Positions 26,575 to 34,343 of a stretch of DNA of 64,000 nucleotides are shown here, piece after piece. This DNA comes from Flavobacteriales bacterium. Its GTDB lineage: Bacteria > Bacteroidota > Bacteroidia > Flavobacteriales > Flavobacteriaceae. The position numbers and the translations under genes were made by a program. Where the stretch lies: NCBI GenBank assembly GCA_017303755.1, contig JAFLBS010000012.1:30752-94751 (forward strand), in the 5' to 3' direction. The notes beneath the pieces are model-generated. The model was not told the DNA's origin and did no database searches. It worked only from the letters and a program-made list of their open reading frames with translations. The stretch's first letter is position 1; each line of letters starts with the position of its first letter.

Positions 26575-27189
26575 ATGAAAATTAGTGAGAGAACATATCA
26601 CAAGAATCAAGTTATTACTTTTAGTAAAACTACTGCTGAATTTGGAGGTCTTTCTAATATGGCTTCAGGCTATTCTTTGTTCATAAATGAAACCAACATA
26701 GCCAATACAGAAATACTATATCAAGCCTGTAGATTCCCTTTGTTTCCTAAAATTCAAGAGGAGATAATATCTCAATCAAACCCTATGGAAGCCAAAGAGA
26801 TTAGTAGAAAATATATTCAGTATTCAAGACAAGATTGGGATATAGTTAAATTCGACATAATGAGATGGTGTTTGCAAGTCAAACTTCTTCAAAATTTTGA
26901 TAAATTTTCGAATTTACTTTTAAGTACCGATGATACTCCGATTGTTGAGTTTTCTATGAAGGATAATGTTTGGGGTGCGATTCCTATTAGTAAAGATTTA
27001 TTGAAAGGTAAAAACGCTTTAGGTAGACTACTAATGGAAATTAGAGAAAGTTACGTTAAAAAATCTGTTGAAATAGAGTGTGTAAATTCATTAAATATAC
27101 CTGCGTTTTTATTATTTGATCGCCCAATTGATAAAGCACATAAACCTGAGTTTGTAATTAAAGACCTAGACGACATATACGCTTACTAG
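26575..27189 (+). CDS. NADAR-family protein (YbiA-like ADP-ribose/N-glycosidase fold)
   Basis: 204 residues from the ATG 29 bp after the PRTase-like stop; an in-frame extension upstream overlaps that gene and is unlikely. Family signatures: FGGLSNMASGYSLFI (about 21-35), then NTEILYQACRF and LGRLLMEIRE. NADAR proteins handle ADP-ribose or riboside conjugates; some remove ADP-ribose from DNA guanine. Paired with a PRTase-like gene, it may form a two-component defence module at the end of the element. A strong terminator follows. Confidence 0.8.
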   Translation: MKISERTYHKNQVITFSKTTAEFGGLSNMASGYSLFINETNIANTEILYQACRFPLFPKIQEEIISQSNPMEAKEISRKYIQYSRQDWDIVKFDIMRWCLQVKLLQNFDKFSNLLLSTDDTPIVEFSMKDNVWGAIPISKDLLKGKNALGRLLMEIRESYVKKSVEIECVNSLNIPAFLLFDRPIDKAHKPEFVIKDLDDIYAY

Positions 27190-27201
27190 ATAAGATTTAA
27201 G

Positions 27202-27226
27202 GCTCTCAAATTTGAGAGCTTTTTTG
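27202..27226 (+). terminator. Rho-independent terminator
   Basis: Perfect 9-bp palindromic stem GCTCTCAAA/TTTGAGAGC followed by TTTTTT, 12 bp after the NADAR stop codon. Confidence 0.85.
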
Positions 27227-27282
27227 TTTCCGTTTTTAAAATTCTAAACAAAACCAACAATAATTTTACTTAACACAATTTT

Positions 27283-27302
27283 TTAACTACTTTCGTAGTT
27301 AA
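27283..27302. other. Perfect inverted repeat at the element/RHS border (possible att site)
   Basis: TTAACTAC-TTTC-GTAGTTAA, 8-bp arms with a 4-nt spacer, directly before the RHS remnant and just after the last cargo gene and its terminator. Its position where element genes end, and its symmetry, are what one expects of a tyrosine recombinase core site. No second copy is visible in the window, so this is an inference. Confidence 0.4.
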
Positions 27303-28241
27303 GTGAATAATGCTGAGTGGACGTTCTTACATTGGCGTGGTTTCAAAAAGGCGTATAAGTATAAGTACAATGGAAAAGAGTACCAAGACGAGTTAGGGCT
27401 TAATATGTATGACTACGGAGCAAGGAATTATGACCCTGCTTTAGGGCGTTGGATGAATGTTGATCCAAAAGCAGAAACTTCAAGAAGATGGAGTCCATTT
27501 ACTTATTGTTACAATAATCCATTGCGTTTTACTGACCCTGACGGGATGGAGGGAACAGATTGGATACAAAGAGGAAAAGAATACTTCTTTGACCCAACAA
27601 TTAATAACCAAAAAGACGCGACAGAAGTTTATGGAAGCGAGGCAAATCACTTAAATGACGGAACAAAGATTGTTGCGAGAGACGGCTCATACGAATACAA
27701 ATTAAACAATTCTAATGGCACAGTAACTGATTGCAATGGAGCAACAGTTGACACTTCACAAGATATAAAAACACCAGGAGGAAGCACTATCATAAGTCCA
27801 GATTCTAAAAAAGGAATTAATACAGGTATTGGAGTTGGTGGTGCATTAGTTGGAGGAATATCTATAGAAATAGGTATTGTATTAGATGCGACAGGTAATT
27901 TTGCTGCCTATTTTTCTTTTGGCGGTAATTTTGGCATTGGAGCAGACGTAGGATTTAAAGGAGGAGCAATAGAACCAACAGGCAATAATCCCTTTGCGGT
28001 GAGTGATTTTGCAGGATATGGCAGTTCATATAGTGCAAGCCTCGGTCCTTTTGGTGGTGAATATGGAGGTTCTGATGGAAGTAAAGACGCAGGGGTAAGT
28101 AGAATGAATCCTTTAGGTTTTGGACAAAATAAGAGAGGGTATACATCTTGTAGTCACGTTACAGGTACTTCGCAAACAGAACCTAAAGTAAGCGTAGGCG
28201 CTCAATTTACCGGTTCTCAAACATGGGTTTGGGATTTTTAA
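27303..28241 (+). pseudogene. Orphan RHS/YD-repeat C-terminal tip
   Basis: The C-terminal piece of an RHS protein: the core-domain end ([45 protein letters not shown]) followed by a variable tip of about 220 residues with Gly-rich hydrophobic segments ([15 protein letters not shown]). The large N-terminal shell is absent, so this is a displaced or truncated tip, possibly a reserve toxin cassette. The tip is followed at once by small genes that could be its immunity proteins. Start codon uncertain (GTG at 27303 lies in the border repeat). Confidence 0.75.
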
Positions 28242-28251
28242 TCAAAAAAAT

Positions 28252-28614
28252 ATGAGGAATGATTGTAAAATTTGCAAAGTTTTCGGTATAGTAGTTATTT
28301 TTTTTGGCTTTTTCTATTTACTAACTATAGATTATAAAAAAGGATTTGATTTGGTTTTAAAAACCATTAAGTTAGACTCTTATGAAGGCATAGTAATTGA
28401 TAAATATTATGATAAAAAAAATCATAATAATCCGACTTTAATTTTATCTACAAATAGAAGTATTACTTTATACGGTGAACAATATAGTCAAATAAACTTA
28501 AATGATAGTCTATCAAAGAAAAAGAATTCGACTAAATTATATGTTTTTAAAAAAGATAGAATAATAGTAATAGATTTGAAAGAATATATTGAAACATTAA
28601 AAATGAAAAGATGA
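28252..28614 (+). CDS. Small membrane-anchored protein, possible immunity gene
   Basis: 120 residues with an N-terminal basic/Cys stretch and one transmembrane helix (VFGIVVIFFGFFYLLT), then a beta-rich Lys-rich domain. It lies 10 bp after the RHS tip and overlaps the next gene by 4 bp (ATGA). Immunity genes normally follow RHS tips; the assignment is by position only. Confidence 0.6.
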   Translation: MRNDCKICKVFGIVVIFFGFFYLLTIDYKKGFDLVLKTIKLDSYEGIVIDKYYDKKNHNNPTLILSTNRSITLYGEQYSQINLNDSLSKKKNSTKLYVFKKDRIIVIDLKEYIETLKMKR

Positions 28615-29012
28615 AAGTTAAAACCTTAATTTTAATTGCTTTAATTTTACCCCTATTATTTAGTTGTAGTGAAAATCAAGAGGAGATAGATTTAGCTAAG
28701 AAAACGGTCGATGCATTTTATTCCTTTGAAAAAGTAAGTGACTATAAATCTATTGATAAGTTAATGTCCACACGATTTTATATGACTACTCCTTTCTTTA
28801 AATTCAAAGAGTTTTTAGAAGCTAAGAAGAGTATGCTTGGTTCATTTAAAGGAAAGGAATTAGAATCATTCGACATAACTGTTTCAACAAACTCTATTAG
28901 TCAGGTAGTACTAAAGTACAAAGTTAATTATACCTATAAAAAAGCTAATGAATCTTTTGTTTTGGAGAAAAACAAAAATAATTTTAGAATTTTAAAATAT
29001 AGTATCGAATAA
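28611..29012 (+). CDS. Lipoprotein with NTF2-like domain
   Basis: 133 residues. Signal peptide with lipobox (LILPLLFSCSEN). The mature part (AKKTVDAFYSFEKVSDYKS and on) resembles the DUF4878/DUF4019-type NTF2-like fold often seen in small Bacteroidota lipoproteins. Coupled to the previous gene; may be part of the RHS immunity unit. Confidence 0.65.
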   Translation: MKVKTLILIALILPLLFSCSENQEEIDLAKKTVDAFYSFEKVSDYKSIDKLMSTRFYMTTPFFKFKEFLEAKKSMLGSFKGKELESFDITVSTNSISQVVLKYKVNYTYKKANESFVLEKNKNNFRILKYSIE

Positions 29013-29070
29013 GGCACTGACCATTTAGGTAATATAGGAGTAAGTTATGCTATTGATCCCGATGGCGCGG
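29013..29070 (+). pseudogene. RHS fragment
   Basis: In frame the sequence reads GTDHLGNIGVSYAIDPDG, the DHLGNxRvSY motif of RHS core domains, and then dissolves into REP repeats. A relic of another RHS core end. Confidence 0.6.
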
Positions 29071-29146
29071 ATATCCCGATAGCGCGGATTTGCAACCCGA
29101 TAGCGCGGATATGTTCCAACTATTGATAGCGCGGATTTGCAATCCG
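29066..29146. repeat. REP palindrome cluster
   Basis: Four degenerate copies of a unit TAGCGCGGATTTGCAATCC, the last one complete (GCGCGGATT-TGC-AATCCGTGC). It lies just upstream of a REP-associated transposase gene. Confidence 0.75.
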
Positions 29147-29225
29147 TGCCCACAAAGAGAATAAAACAAAAACTACATTTATTACAGTGTAGTTTTTTTT
29201 ATATTTGAATATAAATTATACGCCA

Positions 29226-29780
29226 ATGTCAACCAAGTACAAAGCCACTAATACAGAGGAAGCCTATTTTATAACTATTACTACCGTTGGATGGATTGAT
29301 GTTTTCACTCGATTGAACCAAAAAGAAATCATAATTAAGGCTCTCAATTACTGCCAACAAAATAAAGGTTTAGAAATTTATGCCTATTGTTTGATGAGCA
29401 GCCATATTCATTTGTTATGTAAAGCAACTAATGGTTATGTCTTATCGGATGTAATGCGGGATTTTAAAAAATTTACTTCAAAGAACATTATTAAAGCGAT
29501 CATTAATGAACCAGAAAGCCGAAGAGAATGGTTATTGGATTATTTTCAAAAAGCCTGTAAACATTTAAAAAGAGAGCAACAATTTAAGGTTTGGCAAGAC
29601 GGTTATCATGCAGAAATAGTTGAGACGAATTGGTTTATTAAGCAAAAAGTAAATTACATTCACAACAATCCCGTCAAAGATAAAATTGTGCAATTTCCAG
29701 AAGACTATTACTTTAGTTCTGCTCGTAACTATGCTGGTTTGCAAAATGATTTAGAAGTTATTTTGTTGTATTTGTTTTAG
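29226..29780 (+). CDS. REP-associated tyrosine transposase (RAYT)
   Basis: 184 residues of the Y1-transposase/RAYT family: YFITITTVGWIDVFTR, the HUH site SHIHLLCKA, and the C-terminal VNYIHNNPVKDKIVQFPEDY with SSARNYAG. RAYTs process REP hairpins. REP palindromes flank the gene on both sides (ends at 29146 and 29781), the expected autonomous unit. The ATG at 29226 (MSTKYKATN) fits the family start. Confidence 0.85.
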   Translation: MSTKYKATNTEEAYFITITTVGWIDVFTRLNQKEIIIKALNYCQQNKGLEIYAYCLMSSHIHLLCKATNGYVLSDVMRDFKKFTSKNIIKAIINEPESRREWLLDYFQKACKHLKREQQFKVWQDGYHAEIVETNWFIKQKVNYIHNNPVKDKIVQFPEDYYFSSARNYAGLQNDLEVILLYLF

Positions 29781-29803
29781 CGCGGATTTGCAATCCGTGC
29801 CAT
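29781..29803. repeat. REP palindrome
   Basis: CGCGGATTTGCAATCCGTGC directly after the RAYT stop codon. Confidence 0.75.
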
Positions 29804-29858
29804 CAGGAGTATTTTAACGGTAATAATACAAGCGAGAATAAAATTCCAACCAAGTAAT

Positions 29859-30308
29859 ATGAAAAAATCAATTTTAATTTACAACTTAGTTATATATAGT
29901 ATTTGTTTTATCTTACATTTCATAAATCTATTTTTAAGGTTTGATTTTAAAAATACATTTTTTACTTTATTTTGTGGATTATGTATTGTCAGTATTTATT
30001 TCATTTTCTCCAAGAAATTCATAAAAAAATCACTTGTTTTTTTATGTGTTGCAAACATCATGCAATCATTTACAATAGTTGCTCTTGGTTGTACATTTAA
30101 GTTACTTATTGGCCCCGATGCTTCAATGTATTTCATGAGTTCAAGTGATAAAATTGTAGAATTCTCAATAAAATTCTTTAATATTTATTTTTTCGCTGAT
30201 TATTCTCCTGGAGAAAGGATGTTTTTATTAGGTATTAATTTCATCCATCTGATTTTATTTGTTTATTTCTATTATGAAGCTAGAAAAATTACTTCCTCTA
30301 ATGATTAA
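29859..30308 (+). CDS. Integral membrane protein (149 aa)
   Basis: Four predicted transmembrane segments (residues about 5-25, 32-50, 58-80 and 120-142). Not recognised. Its position among RHS fragments suggests an immunity protein for a lost tip, but this is inference. It follows the RAYT unit. Confidence 0.6.
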   Translation: MKKSILIYNLVIYSICFILHFINLFLRFDFKNTFFTLFCGLCIVSIYFIFSKKFIKKSLVFLCVANIMQSFTIVALGCTFKLLIGPDASMYFMSSSDKIVEFSIKFFNIYFFADYSPGERMFLLGINFIHLILFVYFYYEARKITSSND

Positions 30309-30322
30309 AAGCTAAAAAACCT

Positions 30323-30498
30323 GATAGCGCGGAATTGCATTCCGTGCCCACAAAGAATAAAAAAACACATCAAAATCGGTGTAGTTTTTTTTTATATTTG
30401 AGTATTAATTTATACGCATAACTATGCTGGTTTGCAAAATGATTTAGAAGTTATTTTGTTGTATTTGTTTTAGCACGGATTGCAAATCCGCGCCATCA
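30323..30498. mobile_element. Internally deleted (non-autonomous) RAYT element
   Basis: Left REP (GCGCGGAATTGCATTCCGTGC), then a diverged copy of the leader of the 29226 gene (GTGTAGTTTTTTTTTATATTTG), joined directly to the last about 55 bases of the RAYT gene (AACTATGCTGGTTTGCAAAA and on to its TAG) and a right REP in the opposite reading (CACGGATTGCAAATCCGCGCC). The middle of the gene is deleted. It is therefore a small REP-bounded passenger derived from the intact unit 600 bp away. Confidence 0.7.
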
Positions 30499-30502
30499 GG
30501 AC

Positions 30503-30751
30503 TATTTTAATAAAGAAGCTGCAAAAAGTTCAAATACTACTAATTTTCAATTTTGGCGACATGACAACAAGCCAATCGAGTTGTGGAGTAATGAAGTCAT
30601 TCAGCAAAAAATAGATTATATACATAACAATCCAGTTGAAGAAGGTATTGTGTTTAGACCTGAAGATTACAAATACAGCAGTGCTCCTGACTATGCAGGT
30701 GAAAAAGGAATGTTAGATGGTGTTTGTGTTTTTCAATATTTTAAATTGTAA
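30503..30751 (+). pseudogene. C-terminal fragment of a second RAYT
   Basis: Reads FQFWRHDNKPIELWSNEVIQ, then KIDYIHNNPVEEGIVFRPEDY and SSAPDYAGEKG to TAA, the C-terminal third of a different RAYT lineage. The N-terminal two thirds with the HUH motif are missing. Confidence 0.7.
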
Positions 30752-30767
30752 GACCACGCGAAGGGAT

Positions 30768-30896
30768 TCGCGCGGTAGCTTGGGAGCACAATTATGTCTA
30801 CTATCCGCTTTCAAAGAGATTGTATAGTGTAACAGCTTATGGCGTTGAGTTAATTAAGAATGTAAATAATTCAAATGATTTTAAAGTTAAAAATTA
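30768..30896 (+). pseudogene. Fragment of an RHS tip
   Basis: The frame reads EHNYVYYPLSKRLYSVTAYG and ends a few bases before the next lipoprotein gene. It has no start and looks like the C-terminus of a lost toxin tip. Confidence 0.4.
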
Positions 30897-31400
30897 ATGA
30901 AAAATATAATTTATTTTTTTACTGTTTTTTTATTTCTTTCATGTAACGATAAAACTAATAAAGATTCTGAAGGAAAAGTCAAAACTCAAGTAGTTGAAGA
31001 AAAACATCTTGATGAGGGTTTGAAAAAACTTCTTATTGAATATCAAAATGAGTACCCAATCCCAATAAAAAAAAGAAAACGTAACTATGTTTACTCAGCA
31101 TTTTTTTTAAAACACAATAATGATACTCTATTGCTTCTTTCTCGAACTTATGGTATTTTGAAATTGTATAAAGGATATGGATTATATCAGGATAGTGAAT
31201 TGAAGCCAACATTTATTTATGACAACGATCATTTTGGAGACAAGTTTATTTTTAAAAAAATAAATAAAAATAATGGTGATTTTTATGAAGGTTATAGCTC
31301 AAAAATTTATGATGGACATCCCCCTAAATATTGGTATAGAATTAATAATAAATCATTTAACTTAATTAAGATTGATACGGTCTGGGATAGATGGGATTAG
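30897..31400 (+). CDS. Lipoprotein, possible immunity protein
   Basis: 167 residues with a lipobox (FLFLSCNDKT), a Lys-rich linker and a beta-rich mature domain (HNNDTLLLLSRTYGILKLYKG). Unknown family. Adjacent to the RHS tip fragment, so it may be the cognate immunity gene. Stop is TAG. Confidence 0.6.
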   Translation: MKNIIYFFTVFLFLSCNDKTNKDSEGKVKTQVVEEKHLDEGLKKLLIEYQNEYPIPIKKRKRNYVYSAFFLKHNNDTLLLLSRTYGILKLYKGYGLYQDSELKPTFIYDNDHFGDKFIFKKINKNNGDFYEGYSSKIYDGHPPKYWYRINNKSFNLIKIDTVWDRWD

Positions 31401-31578
31401 GAAGTATTTAGGAAGAGTGTATCAAACGTTTTTTTTAAATAAAACCCAACACATTTTTTTCGATATAAAATAAAATCAGTTTATAATAGGAAAGGTGACC
31501 AAATTGTTGCCTTTCCTATTAATTCACAATTAAGACTTATAAGTTGGAGAAAACTATTTCATATCAAATTTAGTTTTT

Positions 31579-31764
31579 TTATTTCACCCTACAAAACACA
31601 GTTTTATACAAATATTCAATTGCTTCTTCATCAGTAATAAGCGGTTTCTTTTTCTTCTTTGGAAATTTAATTTTATTTAGTTTCTCACCTAGCATACAAT
31701 ACAAGCGCTCCTGTTCCTCTCGGGAAAGGTGTGATGCAATTGTAAAAATATCTTCGGCAAGCAT
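31579..31764 (-). CDS. 61-aa repeated protein, copy 1
   Basis: Begins MLAEDIFTIASHLSREEQER, then a Lys-rich linker (FPKKKKKP) and ITDEEAIEYLYKTVF. Two near-identical copies lie at 31969 and 32336. Amphipathic helices and a basic linker suggest a small DNA-binding or antitoxin-like protein; the family is not recognised. The region directly upstream is a tandem repeat of its own type. Confidence 0.6.
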   Translation of the reverse strand: MLAEDIFTIASHLSREEQERLYCMLGEKLNKIKFPKKKKKPLITDEEAIEYLYKTVFCRVK

Positions 31765-31925
31765 AACTATTAGTAAGGTATACCTGTAAAGTTTGGGATT
31801 ATTTAAATAGCGAATTTAAGATTCGCTAACGTTTGCCCGCTTTTGCTCACTTTTGCTCACATTCGTATAACATTTGCTCACATTTTGCCAACATCGTTAA
31901 ACATTCTACTAACATTGAAGATAGT
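31765..31925. repeat. Tandem repeat upstream of copy 1 (TTTGCTCACAT type)
   Basis: About eight degenerate 11-12-nt units related to TTTGCTCACAT between about 31825 and 31915, immediately before the start of the minus-strand 61-aa gene. Confidence 0.65.
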
Positions 31926-31968
31926 TTTTTTTATGGATTAATAAACTGAAAAACATATAATATACCAT

Positions 31969-32154
31969 TTATTTCACCCTACAAAAAACCGTCCTATACA
32001 AATACTCAATAGCTTCTTCATCGGTAATGAGTGGTTTCTTTCTCTTCTTAGGGATTTTGATTTTATTTAACTTCTCACCTAGCATACAATACAAGCGCTC
32101 CTGTTCCTCGGAGGAAAGGTGTGATGCAATTGTAAAAATGTCTTCGGCAAGCAT
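31969..32154 (-). CDS. 61-aa repeated protein, copy 2
   Basis: Nearly identical to copies 1 and 3 (IPKKRKKP linker). An in-frame extension to 32244 reads into the upstream tandem repeat and is not believed; the ATG at MLAEDIF aligns with the other two copies. Confidence 0.6.
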   Translation of the reverse strand: MLAEDIFTIASHLSSEEQERLYCMLGEKLNKIKIPKKRKKPLITDEEAIEYLYRTVFCRVK

Positions 32155-32194
32155 AATCTTTTTTAAAAATGCACTTGCAAAGTTTATACATCTC

Positions 32195-32300
32195 ACAATA
32201 TCAAAAATAGGATTTCCGAACATTAGGGTAAGATTCCCGAACATTCAGGTAAGATTTCCGAACATTTCCGAGCATTCGGGTAACATTTCCGAACATTTTT
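32195..32300. repeat. Tandem repeat upstream of copy 2 (GATTTCCGAACATT type)
   Basis: About eight units alternating GATTTCCGAACATT and TTCGGGTAA, period near 10-11 nt. Different motif from the other two copies, same place relative to the gene. Confidence 0.65.
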
Positions 32301-32335
32301 ATGCTTAATAAACTGAAAAAATCGCAATAGCTCAT

Positions 32336-32521
32336 CTATTTCACCCTACAAAAAACCGTCCTATACAAATACTCAATAGCTTCTTCATCGGTAATGAGTG
32401 GTTTCTTTCTCTTCTTATGGATTTTGATTTTATTTAACTTCTCACCTAGCATACAATACAAGCGCTCCTGTTCCTCTCGGGAAAGGTGTGATGCGATTGT
32501 AAAAATGTCTTCGGCAAGCAT
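32336..32521 (-). CDS. 61-aa repeated protein, copy 3
   Basis: Third copy, linker IHKKRKKP. The DNA of copies 2 and 3 is almost identical over the gene and about 40 bp upstream and then diverges abruptly into different tandem repeats, which points to segmental duplication followed by repeat replacement. Confidence 0.6.
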   Translation of the reverse strand: MLAEDIFTIASHLSREEQERLYCMLGEKLNKIKIHKKRKKPLITDEEAIEYLYRTVFCRVK

Positions 32522-32569
32522 ATTCTTCTTTTAAAAAGTGTACTTGCAAAGTTTATTCATCTCACAATA

Positions 32570-32670
32570 TCAAAAATAGGATTTCGGAGGATTCGGGTAG
32601 GATTCCCGAGGATTTAGGTAGGATTCCGTCGGATTTCGTCGGATTTCAATGGGTTTTTGTAAGATTTTTA
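32570..32670. repeat. Tandem repeat upstream of copy 3 (GGATTTCGGA type)
   Basis: About nine units related to GGATTCGGGTA/GGATTCCCGA with a period of about 11 nt. Confidence 0.65.
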
Positions 32671-32699
32671 TTTCAAACCATTAAAAGTAAAGTTCGTAT

Positions 32700-32868
32700 G
32701 ATTTTCACGCAATGCGTGGCGCACTTTCACGCGGAACGCCACGCACGTTTCACGCAGAACGTGGCGCGACATTCACGCAGAACGCCACGCACGTTTCACG
32801 TAGCACGTGGCGTTGGTTTCACGCGTAATTCACGCACGTTTCACGTGTTTCACGTGCAAATTTGATTG
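32700..32868. repeat. GC-rich tandem/inverted repeat (TTCACGCAGAACGCCACGC type)
   Basis: About eight units of roughly 20-22 nt built from TTCACGC and alternating GTGGCG/CGCCAC, strongly palindromic. Much richer in GC than its surroundings. No 61-aa gene follows it; a 14-codon frame (MMKKGRPRNKIHVE) lies just after. Confidence 0.7.
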
Positions 32869-32924
32869 AAGATGATGAAAAAAGGTAGACCGCGAAATAA
32901 AATCCACGTCGAGTAAAAATCAGA

Positions 32925-33803
32925 TTACTTACATGGTACAACATAATTATCAATCATATGTTGAGTAATGGGTTTTAAAGAAACTTTATTCTCAGGATTT
33001 TCTCCATACATATTAAAAAACTGGACAACATTATTTTTTTTACTATACCAAACTTTTGCTTTGTCTCCAACAAAAAATTCAGTGGTATCGCAAACGGTTA
33101 ATTCTTTTCTTTCAAATTCAATTTTATCATAAGGCTTTATAATTTCATAACTTCCTATGTCTTGTGTTTCTTTTATACAATCTACTAATTCATAATGATC
33201 TTCCATCCATTTCATACACTGCTTTTCGGGAAACAATAAATCTTTAGTTGTATAACCTACAGTAAAAAGGCCTAAAGCACCAATAACTCCATATCCTAAT
33301 TTCTTTTTTAAATTGTTTTTGGGTTCAAACACCAGTGTAGCTTTATCCTTTGAAGAAGTTACACCTAAAGATTCTCCTTTAGAACTTTTAATCTTATCAG
33401 TTACTTTATCAATTTCACTTTCTATTTCTTCCCCATTAAATAACTCAGAAAATTTTCGAAACGGTCTAGGTTGAAAATCAACTAAAATAGCTGCCATATT
33501 CACTGCCTCTAACTCACTTAAATCGGTTTCCCGCTTAAAAAAAGTCTCAATTGGTCTGAATTTATCATTTTGCTTCTTTAGCTTATTGGCATTCGATAAA
33601 CTGAATTCAAATCCAAGAAAAAGTGTAAAACTTTTCAAGTCATCTTCACTCTTATTATCCTTCATTCGTTCAGAACATAATTTTCTCAGATTAGCTCGAG
33701 AAGGACTCATCAAAAAATTAGAATAGTACTTACTTTTTTCAGTATCAAATTGCGATTGTATTGCCTTTTTATAAGCTTCCAATTTGTTTTGTTCTGTCAT
33801 CAT
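32925..33803 (-). CDS. Single-pass membrane protein of unknown function (292 aa)
   Basis: The N-terminal 180 residues are soluble and helical (LSNANKLKKQNDKFRPIETF), then one transmembrane helix (LGYGVIGALGLFTVGYTT) and a C-terminal beta-rich domain with four Cys. An anti-sigma-like or regulatory topology, but no family is recognised. Two ATG codons are adjacent; the exact start is uncertain. Confidence 0.65.
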   Translation of the reverse strand: MMTEQNKLEAYKKAIQSQFDTEKSKYYSNFLMSPSRANLRKLCSERMKDNKSEDDLKSFTLFLGFEFSLSNANKLKKQNDKFRPIETFFKRETDLSELEAVNMAAILVDFQPRPFRKFSELFNGEEIESEIDKVTDKIKSSKGESLGVTSSKDKATLVFEPKNNLKKKLGYGVIGALGLFTVGYTTKDLLFPEKQCMKWMEDHYELVDCIKETQDIGSYEIIKPYDKIEFERKELTVCDTTEFFVGDKAKVWYSKKNNVVQFFNMYGENPENKVSLKPITQHMIDNYVVPCK

Positions 33804-34135
33804 TACAGGAATTTTTTGGATTTCTTAGGATTAGTAGGAATTTCAGGAATTCCCTATAAACACTCAAACAAAAACCCCATTCCTTTGTCTCAGAATTAGT
33901 TCTTGTTCTGTTTCGCGATAAGAACAAATGTACAAAACTAGTTCAAAAAGTGGAGCGGTACAGAACCGAATTTTTCTTCGGGAAGTAGAATCACAACGTT
34001 CTGTACTCACCCACTTCACTTCCCAAAAAAACAAACACGTGTTTACCCTTTTGGACAGCTAAAATAAGCAAGTCCGTTGCCTTCGGGAAAATCCCGAACA
34101 GCTCATGTATTGTTAATTTTTAAAATCGTAAAAAA
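33804..34135. other. Intergenic region
   Basis: No gene supported. Contains short inverted repeats (GGGAAGT...ACTTCCC near 33981-34025; TTCGGGA-AAA-TCCCGAA at 34082-34098). Probably carries divergent promoters for the 33803 and 34136 genes. Confidence 0.45.
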
Positions 34136-34294
34136 ATGAAAAAAATAGTTTTATTTTCAGTAATCCTTATTGCAAGTGTTGCAATGACATCGTGTAGCGA
34201 AGACAGTGTAAATGACACTACAATCCCTCAAACAGTACAAGAAGATACTGGAGGACAAAGTGGTCAACTAAATCCGCCACCACCAAAACCATAA
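34136..34294 (+). CDS. Tiny lipoprotein (52 aa)
   Basis: Short gene with an N-terminal signal and lipobox (ILIASVAMTSCSED) and a Pro-rich end (QLNPPPPKP). It precedes the histidine kinase by 49 bp. Similar mini-lipoproteins often accompany two-component systems in flavobacteria; role unknown. Confidence 0.65.
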   Translation: MKKIVLFSVILIASVAMTSCSEDSVNDTTIPQTVQEDTGGQSGQLNPPPPKP

Positions 34295-34343
34295 TTTGAC
34301 GAAAACTCTTTTTGAGTTGAATTAAATTTGATAACTTCGGGGA

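Noticed and set aside
34082-34121. Palindrome TTCGGGA-AAA-TCCCGAA before the 52-aa lipoprotein gene
   Set aside because: Different sequence and only 15 nt from a TAnnTTTT box, so not counted as a member of the 21-nt promoter family.
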